9,025 bases of DNA. It comes from Planctomycetaceae bacterium. GTDB taxonomy: Bacteria > Planctomycetota > Planctomycetia > Pirellulales > Pirellulaceae. The notes beneath the pieces are model-generated. The model ran no database searches and was not told the origin of the DNA. It saw only the letters and a program-made list of their open reading frames with translations. Positions 1-7,415 of this stretch are shown here, in pieces. The stretch covers positions 1 through 9,025 of the forward strand of contig SXHS01000166.1 in NCBI GenBank assembly GCA_005773145.1, written 5' to 3'. The position numbers and the translations under genes were made by a program. Each line of letters begins with the position of its first letter. Positions within the stretch are counted from its first letter, which is position 1.

Positions 1-383
1 CCCGGCGCAGCGAGGAACGAGCGGAGCGCATGGCCCCGACGGACGATGGGACGAACGAAGCCGGCCCAACCGAGAGGACGCCGATGACCCCCTCCAGCCA
101 ACGGAGGCTTTGTTGTTCCGAGTCCCGAGGGGCCGCTCTCGAACGACTGTCCACCCGTCTCCAACCGCAGATTTCTCGCACGTGCCAATTTTTTGGGTCG
201 GTACTTGTGTGGTACAACGAGCCGCAAGGGGGAGGGAGCCAGAGGTGCGCTCGGTTGGACAAGCCACACATGGCACCCAAGCGCGCAGAAAAACGGCCCG
301 GTGTTTTCACATGCTGGATAGCATGGCGAGATGAAAACACTCGGGCCGTTTCAGGAGCGGCACCCGCGGGAGGTCGGGCGGCG
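1..383. other. Left-end stretch without a supportable gene
   Basis: No convincing gene is seen here. The longest plus-strand frame (30-395) would read straight through the terminator hairpin and into the 3' end of the opposing vWA gene, and its translation is rich in Arg, Pro and Ser with no recognisable domain. On the minus strand a frame is open at the extreme left (a possible ATG at 31 running off the edge), but only about ten codons are visible and nothing can be said about them. The only strong element is the hairpin at 289-351. No tRNA-like cloverleaf or tandem repeat was found by eye. Confidence 0.6.
289..351 (-). terminator. Rho-independent terminator of the vWA gene, nested hairpin
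   Basis: The arms 291-309 and 332-351 are reverse complements over 19 base pairs with a single bulged base at 341. The bottom of the stem is G+C rich (CGGCCCG). The loop (310-331) contains a second perfect 6-bp hairpin, CATGCT-ATCC-AGCATG on the minus strand, so the whole can fold as a stem with a second stem in its loop. Read on the minus strand the stem is followed at once by five T residues (complement of 289-293), and it starts 32 bases after the TAG stop of the vWA gene, which is the classic terminator arrangement. Read on the plus strand the stem is followed by only three Ts, so activity in that direction is doubtful. Confidence 0.85.
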
Positions 384-1808
384 CTACTTAACTAGAACCA
401 ACGGCCGATCGTCGGCGATCTGGCGGAAGACTTCTCGTAGCTGATCCTCATACTCCGAGACCGTTCGGCCACCCGGAACGTTGAAGTGCACGCTTCCGGT
501 GGTGTCGGCCACTTCCTGCATGATGGACGTATCGGCTCCGGAGCCAAGACTGATGGTAGCGATCGGATACTCGGCGTCGGCGGAGCGTTGGGCTTCGTTA
601 CGCACCAGGGCCGCGGCCGTTGCTGGATTGGAGGGCCGATTGGCAAGCCCGTCCGTAAGCAGCACGATCAGCTTCATGGTGCCGGGGCGGCCATTGCGGT
701 CCATTTCCTCGCGAGCCTTCTGCATGCCGGCACCGATGTTGGTGAAGTGGTCATAATGTCCGGCTTGCCGACGACGCGAGATATCTTCTACGAGGGTCAT
801 GTTGCTGGTTAACCCAGACTCCAAGACTGCAGTGCCATCGCTGGCCGTGTAGGCGACCAAGCCAACACGGTCATCCGTTCGTACCTGTTGCACGAAATCG
901 AGGAACACGGCCACGGCGTCTTTGACGGCCGTAATCGGCTGCTCACTCGTACGCCATAGGTCCGGCGTCTCGCTGTACATCGGCCGTTGTTCCAGCCAAT
1001 AGTTGACAAGTGTCAGATAGCCGTAGCGGCGGCGATAGCCGGCGTTGTTGATGACGGAACTGTTCTTGACGTAATTGAAATACTCCGCCCAGCTGCCGCG
1101 TGGATAAGGATAGGGGACGCCATTGAGCCCCAGTGTGGCTTGAATCACGGCGTTGTCGGTGGAGGCAATGTAGGTAGGAGCCCATCGCATGCTGCCGTAT
1201 TGCGGAGAACCCAACTCGTTGTAGATCTGCAGCAGGTTGGTCTCAATCGGCGCTCTCCCAATACGTCCGATCTGGCTGAGTTCACTGTCGTCGTTCATGG
1301 ACGCCGAGTAGTCCAGGACGAGCATGATATCGCGCGGCTGAAAGGTCGCGGTCGCCTGGGCCGCGATTGCGTGCTGTGTGTGACCAAGCACGCGGGCAAA
1401 GAAGAGTGGATAGCCACCATCGCGAGCGAGCACGCGTACGGAGTTGAACGGCTCAACTCCCTCATTGAAGGAGCGCCCCGCGTTGTCCCAGTTGCCGATC
1501 CGCACGTCGACCCCCGAGTCGGCGATGGGCCGCGTGCGAACGATATTCTGGCGGACGAAATCACGGGCGGTGTCTTCCGCAACCGTCGCTCCCTCGCCCA
1601 GCACGCCGGCTCCGGCCAAGGCGCCCGAATCCACCGCCCGCTGCATTTCGGTACGACCGACCATGATGCAACCAAGGTCGACCGTAAAGGCCACCATGCT
1701 AAGCAGTACGACCATCAGGATGGCGGTCAGCACGATGATGGCGCCCTTACGTTGGTTGGCGACGCCTGCGATGCGATGGCGGACCTGGGAATCATGGGCA
1801 TGTGTCAT
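384..1808 (-). CDS. TadG-like membrane-anchored protein with von Willebrand factor A domain
   Basis: A 474-residue protein. Residues 1-20 are short and basic (ending in QRK). A single hydrophobic segment follows at about 22-44, then a TadE/TadG-type region with the typical run EMQRAVDSGALAGAG (54-68), seen in Flp-pilus assembly TadG and related proteins. The vWA domain begins at about 160 with the MIDAS metal site D166-x-S168-x-S170. Later MIDAS positions are likely T356 (in HFTNIGAG) and D386 (in IVLLTDG). Between the first vWA strand and the next recognisable helix lies a Tyr-, Trp- and Asn-rich insertion of about 115 residues (175-290). The protein is probably anchored in the inner membrane with the vWA part outside the cytoplasm, mediating metal-dependent protein binding. 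No tad ATPase, secretin or pilin gene is seen nearby, so a pilus role is not established. I chose the ATG at 1808 because AAGG lies 7 bases upstream and the basic-hydrophobic N-terminus follows directly. The frame stays open upstream to an ATG at 2021, but those 71 residues look non-coding. Confidence 0.85.
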   Translation of the reverse strand: MTHAHDSQVRHRIAGVANQRKGAIIVLTAILMVVLLSMVAFTVDLGCIMVGRTEMQRAVDSGALAGAGVLGEGATVAEDTARDFVRQNIVRTRPIADSGVDVRIGNWDNAGRSFNEGVEPFNSVRVLARDGGYPLFFARVLGHTQHAIAAQATATFQPRDIMLVLDYSASMNDDSELSQIGRIGRAPIETNLLQIYNELGSPQYGSMRWAPTYIASTDNAVIQATLGLNGVPYPYPRGSWAEYFNYVKNSSVINNAGYRRRYGYLTLVNYWLEQRPMYSETPDLWRTSEQPITAVKDAVAVFLDFVQQVRTDDRVGLVAYTASDGTAVLESGLTSNMTLVEDISRRRQAGHYDHFTNIGAGMQKAREEMDRNGRPGTMKLIVLLTDGLANRPSNPATAAALVRNEAQRSADAEYPIATISLGSGADTSIMQEVADTTGSVHFNVPGGRTVSEYEDQLREVFRQIADDRPLVLVK

Positions 1809-1891
1809 GAGTTGACCTTCACGGGAAAAACCGGGGGGGACGGTATCCAACACAAGCGAACGTGTCTGAGACGGAAGAGCAACCCCCATGC

Positions 1892-1916
1892 CAGGCCCGT
1901 CCGGTGAGTCGGCCTG
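1892..1916. promoter_or_regulatory. Inverted repeat CAGGCC-N13-GGCCTG, possible operator
   Basis: The perfect 6-bp arms at 1892-1897 and 1911-1916 are separated by 13 bases. Symmetry extends outwards imperfectly to CAT at 1888-1890 and ATG at 1917-1919, allowing a two-base bulge on the left. It lies about 85-110 bases upstream of the vWA start codon. It could be a regulator binding site or a 5' leader hairpin. Arms this short occur by chance in G+C-rich DNA, so the call is weak. Confidence 0.2.
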
Positions 1917-2183
1917 ATGTCGTAAGTGATTGTTGTCAAGGATATTGCGTCGACAACCGGAGGCGGCCACGGGCCCGGCTGCACGTCTCCAAACCGCCAC
2001 AGCGTCGGGAAATCGCCACATGCCGCCGGACGGATGTCAACGGCACGAGCGGCACGTGTGGATTCTTTGGATTTTTCTGCTTGTCGGCCCATCGGCCAGC
2101 GCATAGGATTCTGCTCGCCGAGGGTGGAGTTGCGACACGGTGTTAGTGATCCGTCTGCCTTGGGCGAGTAGCCGTTTCGGCGG

Positions 2184-2191
2184 GGAGGTGA
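2184..2191 (+). promoter_or_regulatory. Strong Shine-Dalgarno site of the ABC-DUF1854 gene
   Basis: GGAGGTGA is a full complement to the usual 3' end of 16S rRNA. It ends 12 bases before the ATG at 2204, slightly further than the common optimum. It supports the start at 2204. The glc genes on the other strand show nothing comparable. Confidence 0.7.
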
Positions 2192-2203
2192 GACGACAAG
2201 AAA

Positions 2204-5020
2204 ATGTTGAATGAAGAGATACCGCAACAAGTCGCCCGCGAATTGGATGTGCGGGGACTCAACGGTGTGCCCGTGTTGTTGGCGGCGACTTCCGATCTAT
2301 CCTTGACAGGCGAACCGCAGCGGCATTGGGTGGTAGTAACGCAAGAACGTGTGTCCGTGGTCCAGGAAGCGGTGTCGCCGACCGTGGTGACTTCCGTGAC
2401 GATGCCTGAAGTCGCCAGTTTCCGGGTGCAAGGGGCGATCGGATCGGGGTTCCTGCAGGCCTATCTGGATGGGGCGTGGGTCGATTTGGCCCGCTACTCG
2501 AACAGCCTCTCCAATCGGTTCCACAAAGTGGCTCGCAAGCTCGAAGACTTGCGGACCACGGGGGAGTTGGTGGTTCACCCCGAGGACAATACCGACCAGG
2601 CCCATTGTCCGCAGTGCGGTTTGCGTTTACCAACCGCCGGCGAATCCTGCCCACGGTGCCTGCCGCGCAAGGCGATCGCCAGTCGGCTGCTGCAAATGCT
2701 CTGGCCACAATGGCCGTTGGCTTTGGGCATGTTTGGGCTGATGCTCCTGGGGGTGGCCGCCGAGCTTGCCCCACCAAAATTGCAACAGTATCTGGTCGAT
2801 AGTATTCTCTATGCAGGTCAGGGGAATCCGGCCGCCACGGAATTGCTGACGGCCCTGCTGATGGTCGTTTTGGCTCTGGCCGCGACGCGCGTGGTACTGG
2901 GGCTGGTCGCCTACTTCAAGGGGCAACTTGCGACGCGTGTGGGCGTGGCGCTCACTTACGACTTGCGTTCCCGATTGGTGAACAAACTGCATGCGCTTGA
3001 GGTCGGCTACTACGATCGGCACCAGGTTGGCTCCTTGACGAGTCGTGTCGCCTACGACAGTGAAGTCATCCATACGCTTTTGCAACAGATCACAGGTGGA
3101 TTTCTTCTGCAAATCGTGCAGGTGGTGGCCGTGGGCGCCATGTTGTTTACGATCAATCCCAAGTTGGCCTTCTACATGCTGATTCCCACACCGTTGGTGA
3201 TCGGTGGTAGTTGGTTTTTTTGGAAGCGAGTCTATCCGAAGTATTATCGCTATTGGGACTCGAGCAGCAAACAGGCAGGCATGCTGACCGGGATGCTGTC
3301 GGGCATTCGTGTGGTCAAGGCTTTTGCTCAGGAAGACCGCGAGTACGCCCGCTTTCAGAAATTCAGCGACTACTTGCGTCGATCACGCATCACGGTCGAA
3401 AACTCAACGGCCCGCTTTTCGTCCGCCATGCAATTGGTTTTTAGTTTGGGCGGCCTGATTGTGTGGTACGTGGGAGGTCGGGATGTACTGGCGGGCACCA
3501 TGTCCCTCGGTTCGTTGATGGCCTTCTTGGCATATGTCGCCATGTTCTACGCACCCTTGGCCACGTTGTCGCAACTCACGACTTGGATGACCAGTTTTCT
3601 CACCGGATGTCAGCGAGTTTTCGAGTTGTTGGACACTCCCGTCGAAACTCGTGAACCGGATCAACCGGTGGAGTTGTCCAAGCCAGAGGGGCGCATCCGG
3701 TTTGAAAACGTCAGTTTCGGCTATGAACCTCATCATCCCGTGTTGCGGCATGTCGACTTTGATGTGGAGCCTGGGCAAACCATTGGTATTGTCGGGAAGA
3801 GCGGTAGTGGTAAGACGACGCTCGTCAATCTCATCTGCCGCTTTTATGATGTGACCGAAGGTCGCGTGCTCATCGACGAAGTGGATGTGCGTCAATACGC
3901 CACGCGTCAACTCCGTCGTCACGTGGGCGTGGTGCTTCAGGAGCCGTTTCTGTTCCGCGGCACGGTTTGGGACAATCTGATCTATGGAGAACCCGACGCC
4001 GATCGTGAACGGGCCATCACATCCGCCAAGGCGGCGCAGGCCCACGACTTCATCTTGCGTTCGCCGCTCGGATACGACACGTGGCTGGGAGAGCGTGGCG
4101 CCGGTTTGTCGGGAGGGGAGAAACAACGGTTGTCCATTGCCCGTGCCTTGCTCTGCGACCCGCGAATCCTGATACTGGACGAAGCGACCAGTAGCATCGA
4201 TAGCGAGTCGGAAAAGGCGATTCAGGACGCGTTGCGCGTGCTGACGAAGGGGCGCACTACCATCGCCATCGCGCACCGTTTAACGACATTGCGCGATGCT
4301 CATCGCATTCTGGTGTTCGATCACGGCAAGTTGATCGAGCAGGGGGGGCATGCCGAATTGATGGCGAGCGACGGACACTATGCCAAATTGGTCAAGATCC
4401 AGACCCAGCTGTCGTCCGATTCGTCGATTGATATTGTGGTGTCGCGTGGCAAGGACCCGACCGCAGAACCCCCGGCCCAATCTCCGGCGGATGCCGCCGC
4501 TGCGCTGGCTGCCTTCGCTCCCTGCTGGCTTGAGCCGTCCCGACTGACATTTCAGCGTCGGCCGCTGACTGGGTTGGACATCTGCTTCCACGAAGGACAG
4601 TTGGTTCGCGGAGCTTTCGCCGTGTGCCTGTTTCCGGCTAGTGATCCTGAACGTTACATCAGTCTGCGCACGTGGGACGCCGACGGCAAGGAACACGAAG
4701 TGGGCATCGTTCGCGATCTGAAGGAATGGTCCGACGACGCCCAAGCCATGCTGCGCGAGGCGCTACAGAAGCGATACTTGCTGCATACAGTGACCGGCGT
4801 GCATGCCGCGAAACTCGAGTACGGTTACTTGACGCTGGATCTGACCACGACCCACGGTCCCAAACGAGTCATGATGCGCTGGAATCAGAGCCAAGTGCAG
4901 GATTTTGGCAATGATGGCAAGGTGTTGATCGATCTCGAGGAGAATCGCTACCTGGTACGCGACATTGACGCCTTGCCAACGCGCGATCGCGAGTTGTTCC
5001 AGAGGTTTATTTATTGGTAG
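2204..5020 (+). CDS. ABC exporter half-transporter fused to a C-terminal DUF1854 domain
   Basis: A 938-residue fusion. Residues 1-120 form a mostly beta, PH-like region of unknown role. A zinc ribbon follows with C135-x2-C138 and C149-x2-C152. Six likely membrane helices lie at about 171-189, 214-237, 296-316, 320-342, 407-427 and 433-456, the type IV (MsbA-like) exporter fold. The nucleotide-binding domain (about 498-737) is complete: Walker A GKSGSGKT (531-538), Q-loop Q579, signature LSGGE (635-639), Walker B ILILDE (655-660) with catalytic E660, D-loop SSID, and switch H691. All ATPase residues are intact, so it should work as a homodimeric inner-membrane pump. After an Ala/Pro-rich linker (about 740-775) comes a region of about 165 residues matching DUF1854 in pattern (GKEHEVGIVRDLKEW, a central beta stretch, and a C-terminal RDIDALPTRDRELFQRF). 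From recall, DUF1854 proteins and a neighbouring ABC transporter are annotated as cyanophycin-metabolism-associated in proteobacteria. The substrate here is unknown. ABC part very sure, DUF1854 fairly sure, cyanophycin link speculative. Confidence 0.9.
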   Translation: MLNEEIPQQVARELDVRGLNGVPVLLAATSDLSLTGEPQRHWVVVTQERVSVVQEAVSPTVVTSVTMPEVASFRVQGAIGSGFLQAYLDGAWVDLARYSNSLSNRFHKVARKLEDLRTTGELVVHPEDNTDQAHCPQCGLRLPTAGESCPRCLPRKAIASRLLQMLWPQWPLALGMFGLMLLGVAAELAPPKLQQYLVDSILYAGQGNPAATELLTALLMVVLALAATRVVLGLVAYFKGQLATRVGVALTYDLRSRLVNKLHALEVGYYDRHQVGSLTSRVAYDSEVIHTLLQQITGGFLLQIVQVVAVGAMLFTINPKLAFYMLIPTPLVIGGSWFFWKRVYPKYYRYWDSSSKQAGMLTGMLSGIRVVKAFAQEDREYARFQKFSDYLRRSRITVENSTARFSSAMQLVFSLGGLIVWYVGGRDVLAGTMSLGSLMAFLAYVAMFYAPLATLSQLTTWMTSFLTGCQRVFELLDTPVETREPDQPVELSKPEGRIRFENVSFGYEPHHPVLRHVDFDVEPGQTIGIVGKSGSGKTTLVNLICRFYDVTEGRVLIDEVDVRQYATRQLRRHVGVVLQEPFLFRGTVWDNLIYGEPDADRERAITSAKAAQAHDFILRSPLGYDTWLGERGAGLSGGEKQRLSIARALLCDPRILILDEATSSIDSESEKAIQDALRVLTKGRTTIAIAHRLTTLRDAHRILVFDHGKLIEQGGHAELMASDGHYAKLVKIQTQLSSDSSIDIVVSRGKDPTAEPPAQSPADAAAALAAFAPCWLEPSRLTFQRRPLTGLDICFHEGQLVRGAFAVCLFPASDPERYISLRTWDADGKEHEVGIVRDLKEWSDDAQAMLREALQKRYLLHTVTGVHAAKLEYGYLTLDLTTTHGPKRVMMRWNQSQVQDFGNDGKVLIDLEENRYLVRDIDALPTRDRELFQRFIYW

Positions 5021-6299
5021 CGGAACCGACCGCGTCGTTCAGGCGTCGCTCGTAGGCCAAGTCGAGTACCTGCATCGTGTGCAGTACGGGGATCGTCCGC
5101 GGCTGATCGCCGAGGTGCGTCACCAACTGGGTCAGGCAGCCAATGTTTCCGGTGGCTACGAGTTGCGCGCCGGTGGACCGGACGGCGCTGGCTTTTTGCT
5201 GCCCCAACTGATGCGCGATCTCCGGTTGCTCCAAATTATAAGTTCCGGCCGATCCACAGCAGATCTCGCCATCGGGAATCGGCACAATGCGCAGTCCGGA
5301 GACAGAAGCCAACAATTGGCGCGGTTGGGCCTTGACCTTCTGTGCATGAGCCAAATGACACGCATCGTGGTAGGCCAAGGCCAATGGTTGCGCGAGCGGC
5401 GGGGGGGGCGTGAAGCCGATTTTCGCCAGGAAAACGCTGACATCCTGCACCTGCTTGACGAATTGCGCGGCCCGAGCTTCTTCCGGCTGACCACGAAGCC
5501 AAAGTGCATATTCATGCATGCCCGATCCGCATCCGGCCGCGTTGGTCAACACGGCGTCCACGTCGGTCGGAAATGCGGCCAGGTTACGTTTGGCACACGC
5601 CTGGGCATCCTGGAGGGCGCCTGTGTGCGCTGCCAAGGCCCCGCAGCAGCCCTGGCTGCGCGGTATGACAACCTCGACGCCATTGCGGGCCAACACGCGC
5701 AGGGTGGCCCAGCCAATCTCCGGGGCCAGAACCTGCTGAGCGCAGCCCGCTAGTAACGCCACTCGCGCCCGCCGCGGTCCCTCAGCTGGAAAGACCTCGG
5801 GGAGCGGCTGTCGCGCGGGGACGTGGGCCGGGAGCAGCTTGGTCATATCGCGCAATCGACCGGGCAGCAGGCCTTGAAACACCTGCCCGAGCTTCCCCAG
5901 TCGAATGGCCAGTCGAAATCGTTCGGGATACGGTAATGTTTCCAAGAGAAATCGCCGCAACAGACGATCCCACCACGATCGACGGCGCAGCGATTCCGAA
6001 TGGGCGCGGAAGGGAGTGATCAATTCGTCGTAGCGGACTCCCGACGGACAGGCCGTCACGCAGCCCAGACACCCTAAGCATCGGTCCGTGTAGGGCGTGA
6101 CTTCGTTCATCGCCACGCGCCCTTCGAGTACCTCCTTCATCAGGAAGATGCGGCCGCGCGGCGAATCCATCTCTTCGCCCAACACCTGGTAGGTGGGACA
6201 AGCCGGCAAGCAGAAACCACAGTGCACACAAGTCTGTACCGCGTCCGCCATGGGTTGGCCTAGCGGGCCGATGTTTTCCGGTCGGATTTCATGTAGCAT
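5007..6299 (-). CDS. glcF: Glycolate oxidase iron-sulphur subunit GlcF
   Basis: A 430-residue protein, close to the usual GlcF length. Two classic 4Fe-4S ferredoxin motifs open it: C24-x2-C27-x2-C30-x3-C34-P and C74-x2-C77-x2-C80-x3-C84-P. Two cysteine-rich CCG domains follow, with C186, the GCCG motif at 217-220 and C257 in the first, and C314, the CCG motif at 347-349 and C388 in the second. This is the heterodisulphide-reductase-like fold that passes electrons from the FAD subunits towards quinone. It starts 13 bases after the glcE stop, with no strong Shine-Dalgarno site, so translational coupling is likely. Its last codons overlap the end of the convergent ABC gene by 14 bases. A run of eight G residues on the plus strand (5401-5408) encodes part of a Pro stretch (298-301). 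The related lactate-utilisation protein LutA lacks the ferredoxin pair, and the GlcD and GlcE neighbours settle the call. Confidence 0.92.
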   Translation of the reverse strand: MLHEIRPENIGPLGQPMADAVQTCVHCGFCLPACPTYQVLGEEMDSPRGRIFLMKEVLEGRVAMNEVTPYTDRCLGCLGCVTACPSGVRYDELITPFRAHSESLRRRSWWDRLLRRFLLETLPYPERFRLAIRLGKLGQVFQGLLPGRLRDMTKLLPAHVPARQPLPEVFPAEGPRRARVALLAGCAQQVLAPEIGWATLRVLARNGVEVVIPRSQGCCGALAAHTGALQDAQACAKRNLAAFPTDVDAVLTNAAGCGSGMHEYALWLRGQPEEARAAQFVKQVQDVSVFLAKIGFTPPPPLAQPLALAYHDACHLAHAQKVKAQPRQLLASVSGLRIVPIPDGEICCGSAGTYNLEQPEIAHQLGQQKASAVRSTGAQLVATGNIGCLTQLVTHLGDQPRTIPVLHTMQVLDLAYERRLNDAVGSATNK

Positions 6300-6312
6300 G
6301 GATGTCGAGATC

Positions 6313-7392
6313 TCAGCTCAGCTTGTTTTCTGGATCGAACACTCGGCGAATGCGGTTGGCGAATGGATGCTGGCTGTCGCTCCCCCACATCTTGCGCTCC
6401 CAGCGTCCGGTAATGGCCACAGCGGGACGCCTCAACTCCTCACACAGCTCGCCAAGACGACTCTCTGGTGCGTCGTCTGGCCAGCCCAGCCAAGCGACGT
6501 TTCCCGCCACGCCGTACCGACGGGGCACCAGGACGCCGATTTGGCCTAACACGTTTTCCAAAGGAACAATCTGCTGGGGAACCAAGGGGAGCTTGACCAG
6601 GCGATAGCCCTTGGGGAGCCATTCGAACTCGCCCACCCCGCGCCACAACGCAGCCTCCTCGTCGCCACGGAACAACTCATGACGCGTCTCCAGTAACTGT
6701 TGGATGCGTGCGATGCGGGCATCGGCAGCTGCCGACATGCCACCGAGCCGGACCCAAAGCCGATAGGGAGGCTCAAAGTCCAAACAGGCCGGCTCGGCCT
6801 GCGAGCTGGCAACGGCTAGTAGTCCATCCACGGCCGCTGCGGTATTCGCGAAATCGAAAGCCACCGTCGAAAACGATTCCGGTTGTGGGAAGACCTTGAA
6901 AGTCATCTCGACCATCACGCCATATTGACCGAGACTACCGACCATCAATTTGGGGATGTCAAACCCGGCGGCGTTCTTAACGACCTTTCCCCCGCCGTAA
7001 ACCACGCGCCCCTCACCACTCACCAGTCGGACGCCTAAGAGAAAATCCCGCACGCCTCCAAATCGCAGGCGGCCGGATCCTGACAGCCCAGCAGCGACGG
7101 TGCCCCCGAGTGTTGCTCCCAGTTGCGTCATCGGGGGATCGAATGGCAAGTACTGACCATTTTTAGCCAACATCGTGCGTACTTCGGCAATCGGCGTACC
7201 GGCCCAGGCCGTGAATGTGAACTCGCCGGGGTCATATTCCATAATCCCCTGCAGTCGAGACATCGAGAGATTCGCTCCACTCGATAGGGCCGACTTGGTG
7301 CCGTGACCGGCCACGACCACGCGCGACAGCGAGCGCACTGCGTCTTGGACCTCGGCCAGTGTAGTCGGTAAAAGGGGCGTATTGGCAATCAT
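6313..7392 (-). CDS. glcE: Glycolate oxidase FAD-binding subunit GlcE
   Basis: A 359-residue protein of usual GlcE length. The N-terminal half is a PCMH-type FAD-binding domain (FAD_binding_4). The adenine/pyrophosphate-binding loop is seen at about 25-36 (VVVAGHGTKSAL). The second FAD signature is at about 91-120 (GATLGGTVAAGLSGSGRLRFGGVRDF), followed by GGGKVVKNAAGFDIPKL (133-149), a stretch characteristic of GlcE. The C-terminal half is a shorter, variable cap. GlcE is required with GlcD and GlcF for glycolate dehydrogenase activity. The gene begins 23 bases after the glcD stop and ends 13 bases before glcF, so all three are surely co-transcribed. No Shine-Dalgarno sequence is evident before the ATG. 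The start is supported by the short gap and by the domain beginning immediately. Confidence 0.92.
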   Translation of the reverse strand: MIANTPLLPTTLAEVQDAVRSLSRVVVAGHGTKSALSSGANLSMSRLQGIMEYDPGEFTFTAWAGTPIAEVRTMLAKNGQYLPFDPPMTQLGATLGGTVAAGLSGSGRLRFGGVRDFLLGVRLVSGEGRVVYGGGKVVKNAAGFDIPKLMVGSLGQYGVMVEMTFKVFPQPESFSTVAFDFANTAAAVDGLLAVASSQAEPACLDFEPPYRLWVRLGGMSAAADARIARIQQLLETRHELFRGDEEAALWRGVGEFEWLPKGYRLVKLPLVPQQIVPLENVLGQIGVLVPRRYGVAGNVAWLGWPDDAPESRLGELCEELRRPAVAITGRWERKMWGSDSQHPFANRIRRVFDPENKLS

Positions 7393-7415
7393 GGTTCAGT
7401 TGGTCGAGTTGGTTG

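Larger units (their letters stand above)
1809..2203. promoter_or_regulatory. Divergent intergenic region between the vWA and ABC-DUF1854 genes
   Basis: About 395 bases separate two genes transcribed away from each other, so promoters for both are expected here. I cannot place them with confidence. A TTGACA hexamer lies on the minus strand (complement of 1934-1939) upstream of the vWA gene, but no good -10 hexamer stands 16-18 bases from it. Possible operator-like elements are an inverted repeat at 1892-1916 and two copies of CGGCACG (2041-2047 and 2050-2056), the second overlapping the palindrome CACGTG (2053-2058). A run of seven G residues lies at 1833-1839. All reading frames in this stretch look non-coding. 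Confidence 0.5.

Noticed and set aside
180..280. Possible tRNA or small structured RNA in the left-end region
   Set aside because: Short self-complementary pieces exist (for example GGTAC repeated at 199-216), but there is no T-loop consensus and no cloverleaf.
30..395. A 121-codon plus-strand open frame at the left end
   Set aside because: It runs through both arms of the terminator hairpin and overlaps the 3' end of the vWA gene. The translation has no recognisable domain and an unnatural composition.
987..1907. A 306-codon plus-strand frame antisense to the vWA gene
   Set aside because: It is a shadow of the real gene's codon pattern. The vWA frame carries MIDAS motifs and a membrane anchor; this one has no coherent domain.
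1911..1939. A sigma-70-like promoter on the minus strand using TTGACA (complement of 1934-1939)
   Set aside because: No acceptable -10 hexamer is found at 16-18 bases; the expected place reads CAGGCC.
1809..2021. A 71-residue N-terminal extension of the vWA protein from the ATG at 2021
   Set aside because: The extension resembles chance coding in G+C-rich DNA. The ATG at 1808 has an AAGG site 7 bases upstream and begins a normal basic-then-hydrophobic anchor.
3404..4276. A 290-codon minus-strand frame inside the ABC gene
   Set aside because: It lies entirely opposite the nucleotide-binding domain, whose motifs are intact. The antisense translation shows no domain.
4965..5753. A 262-codon plus-strand frame opposite glcF
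   Set aside because: It is a shadow frame; the opposite strand encodes all the conserved cysteines of GlcF.
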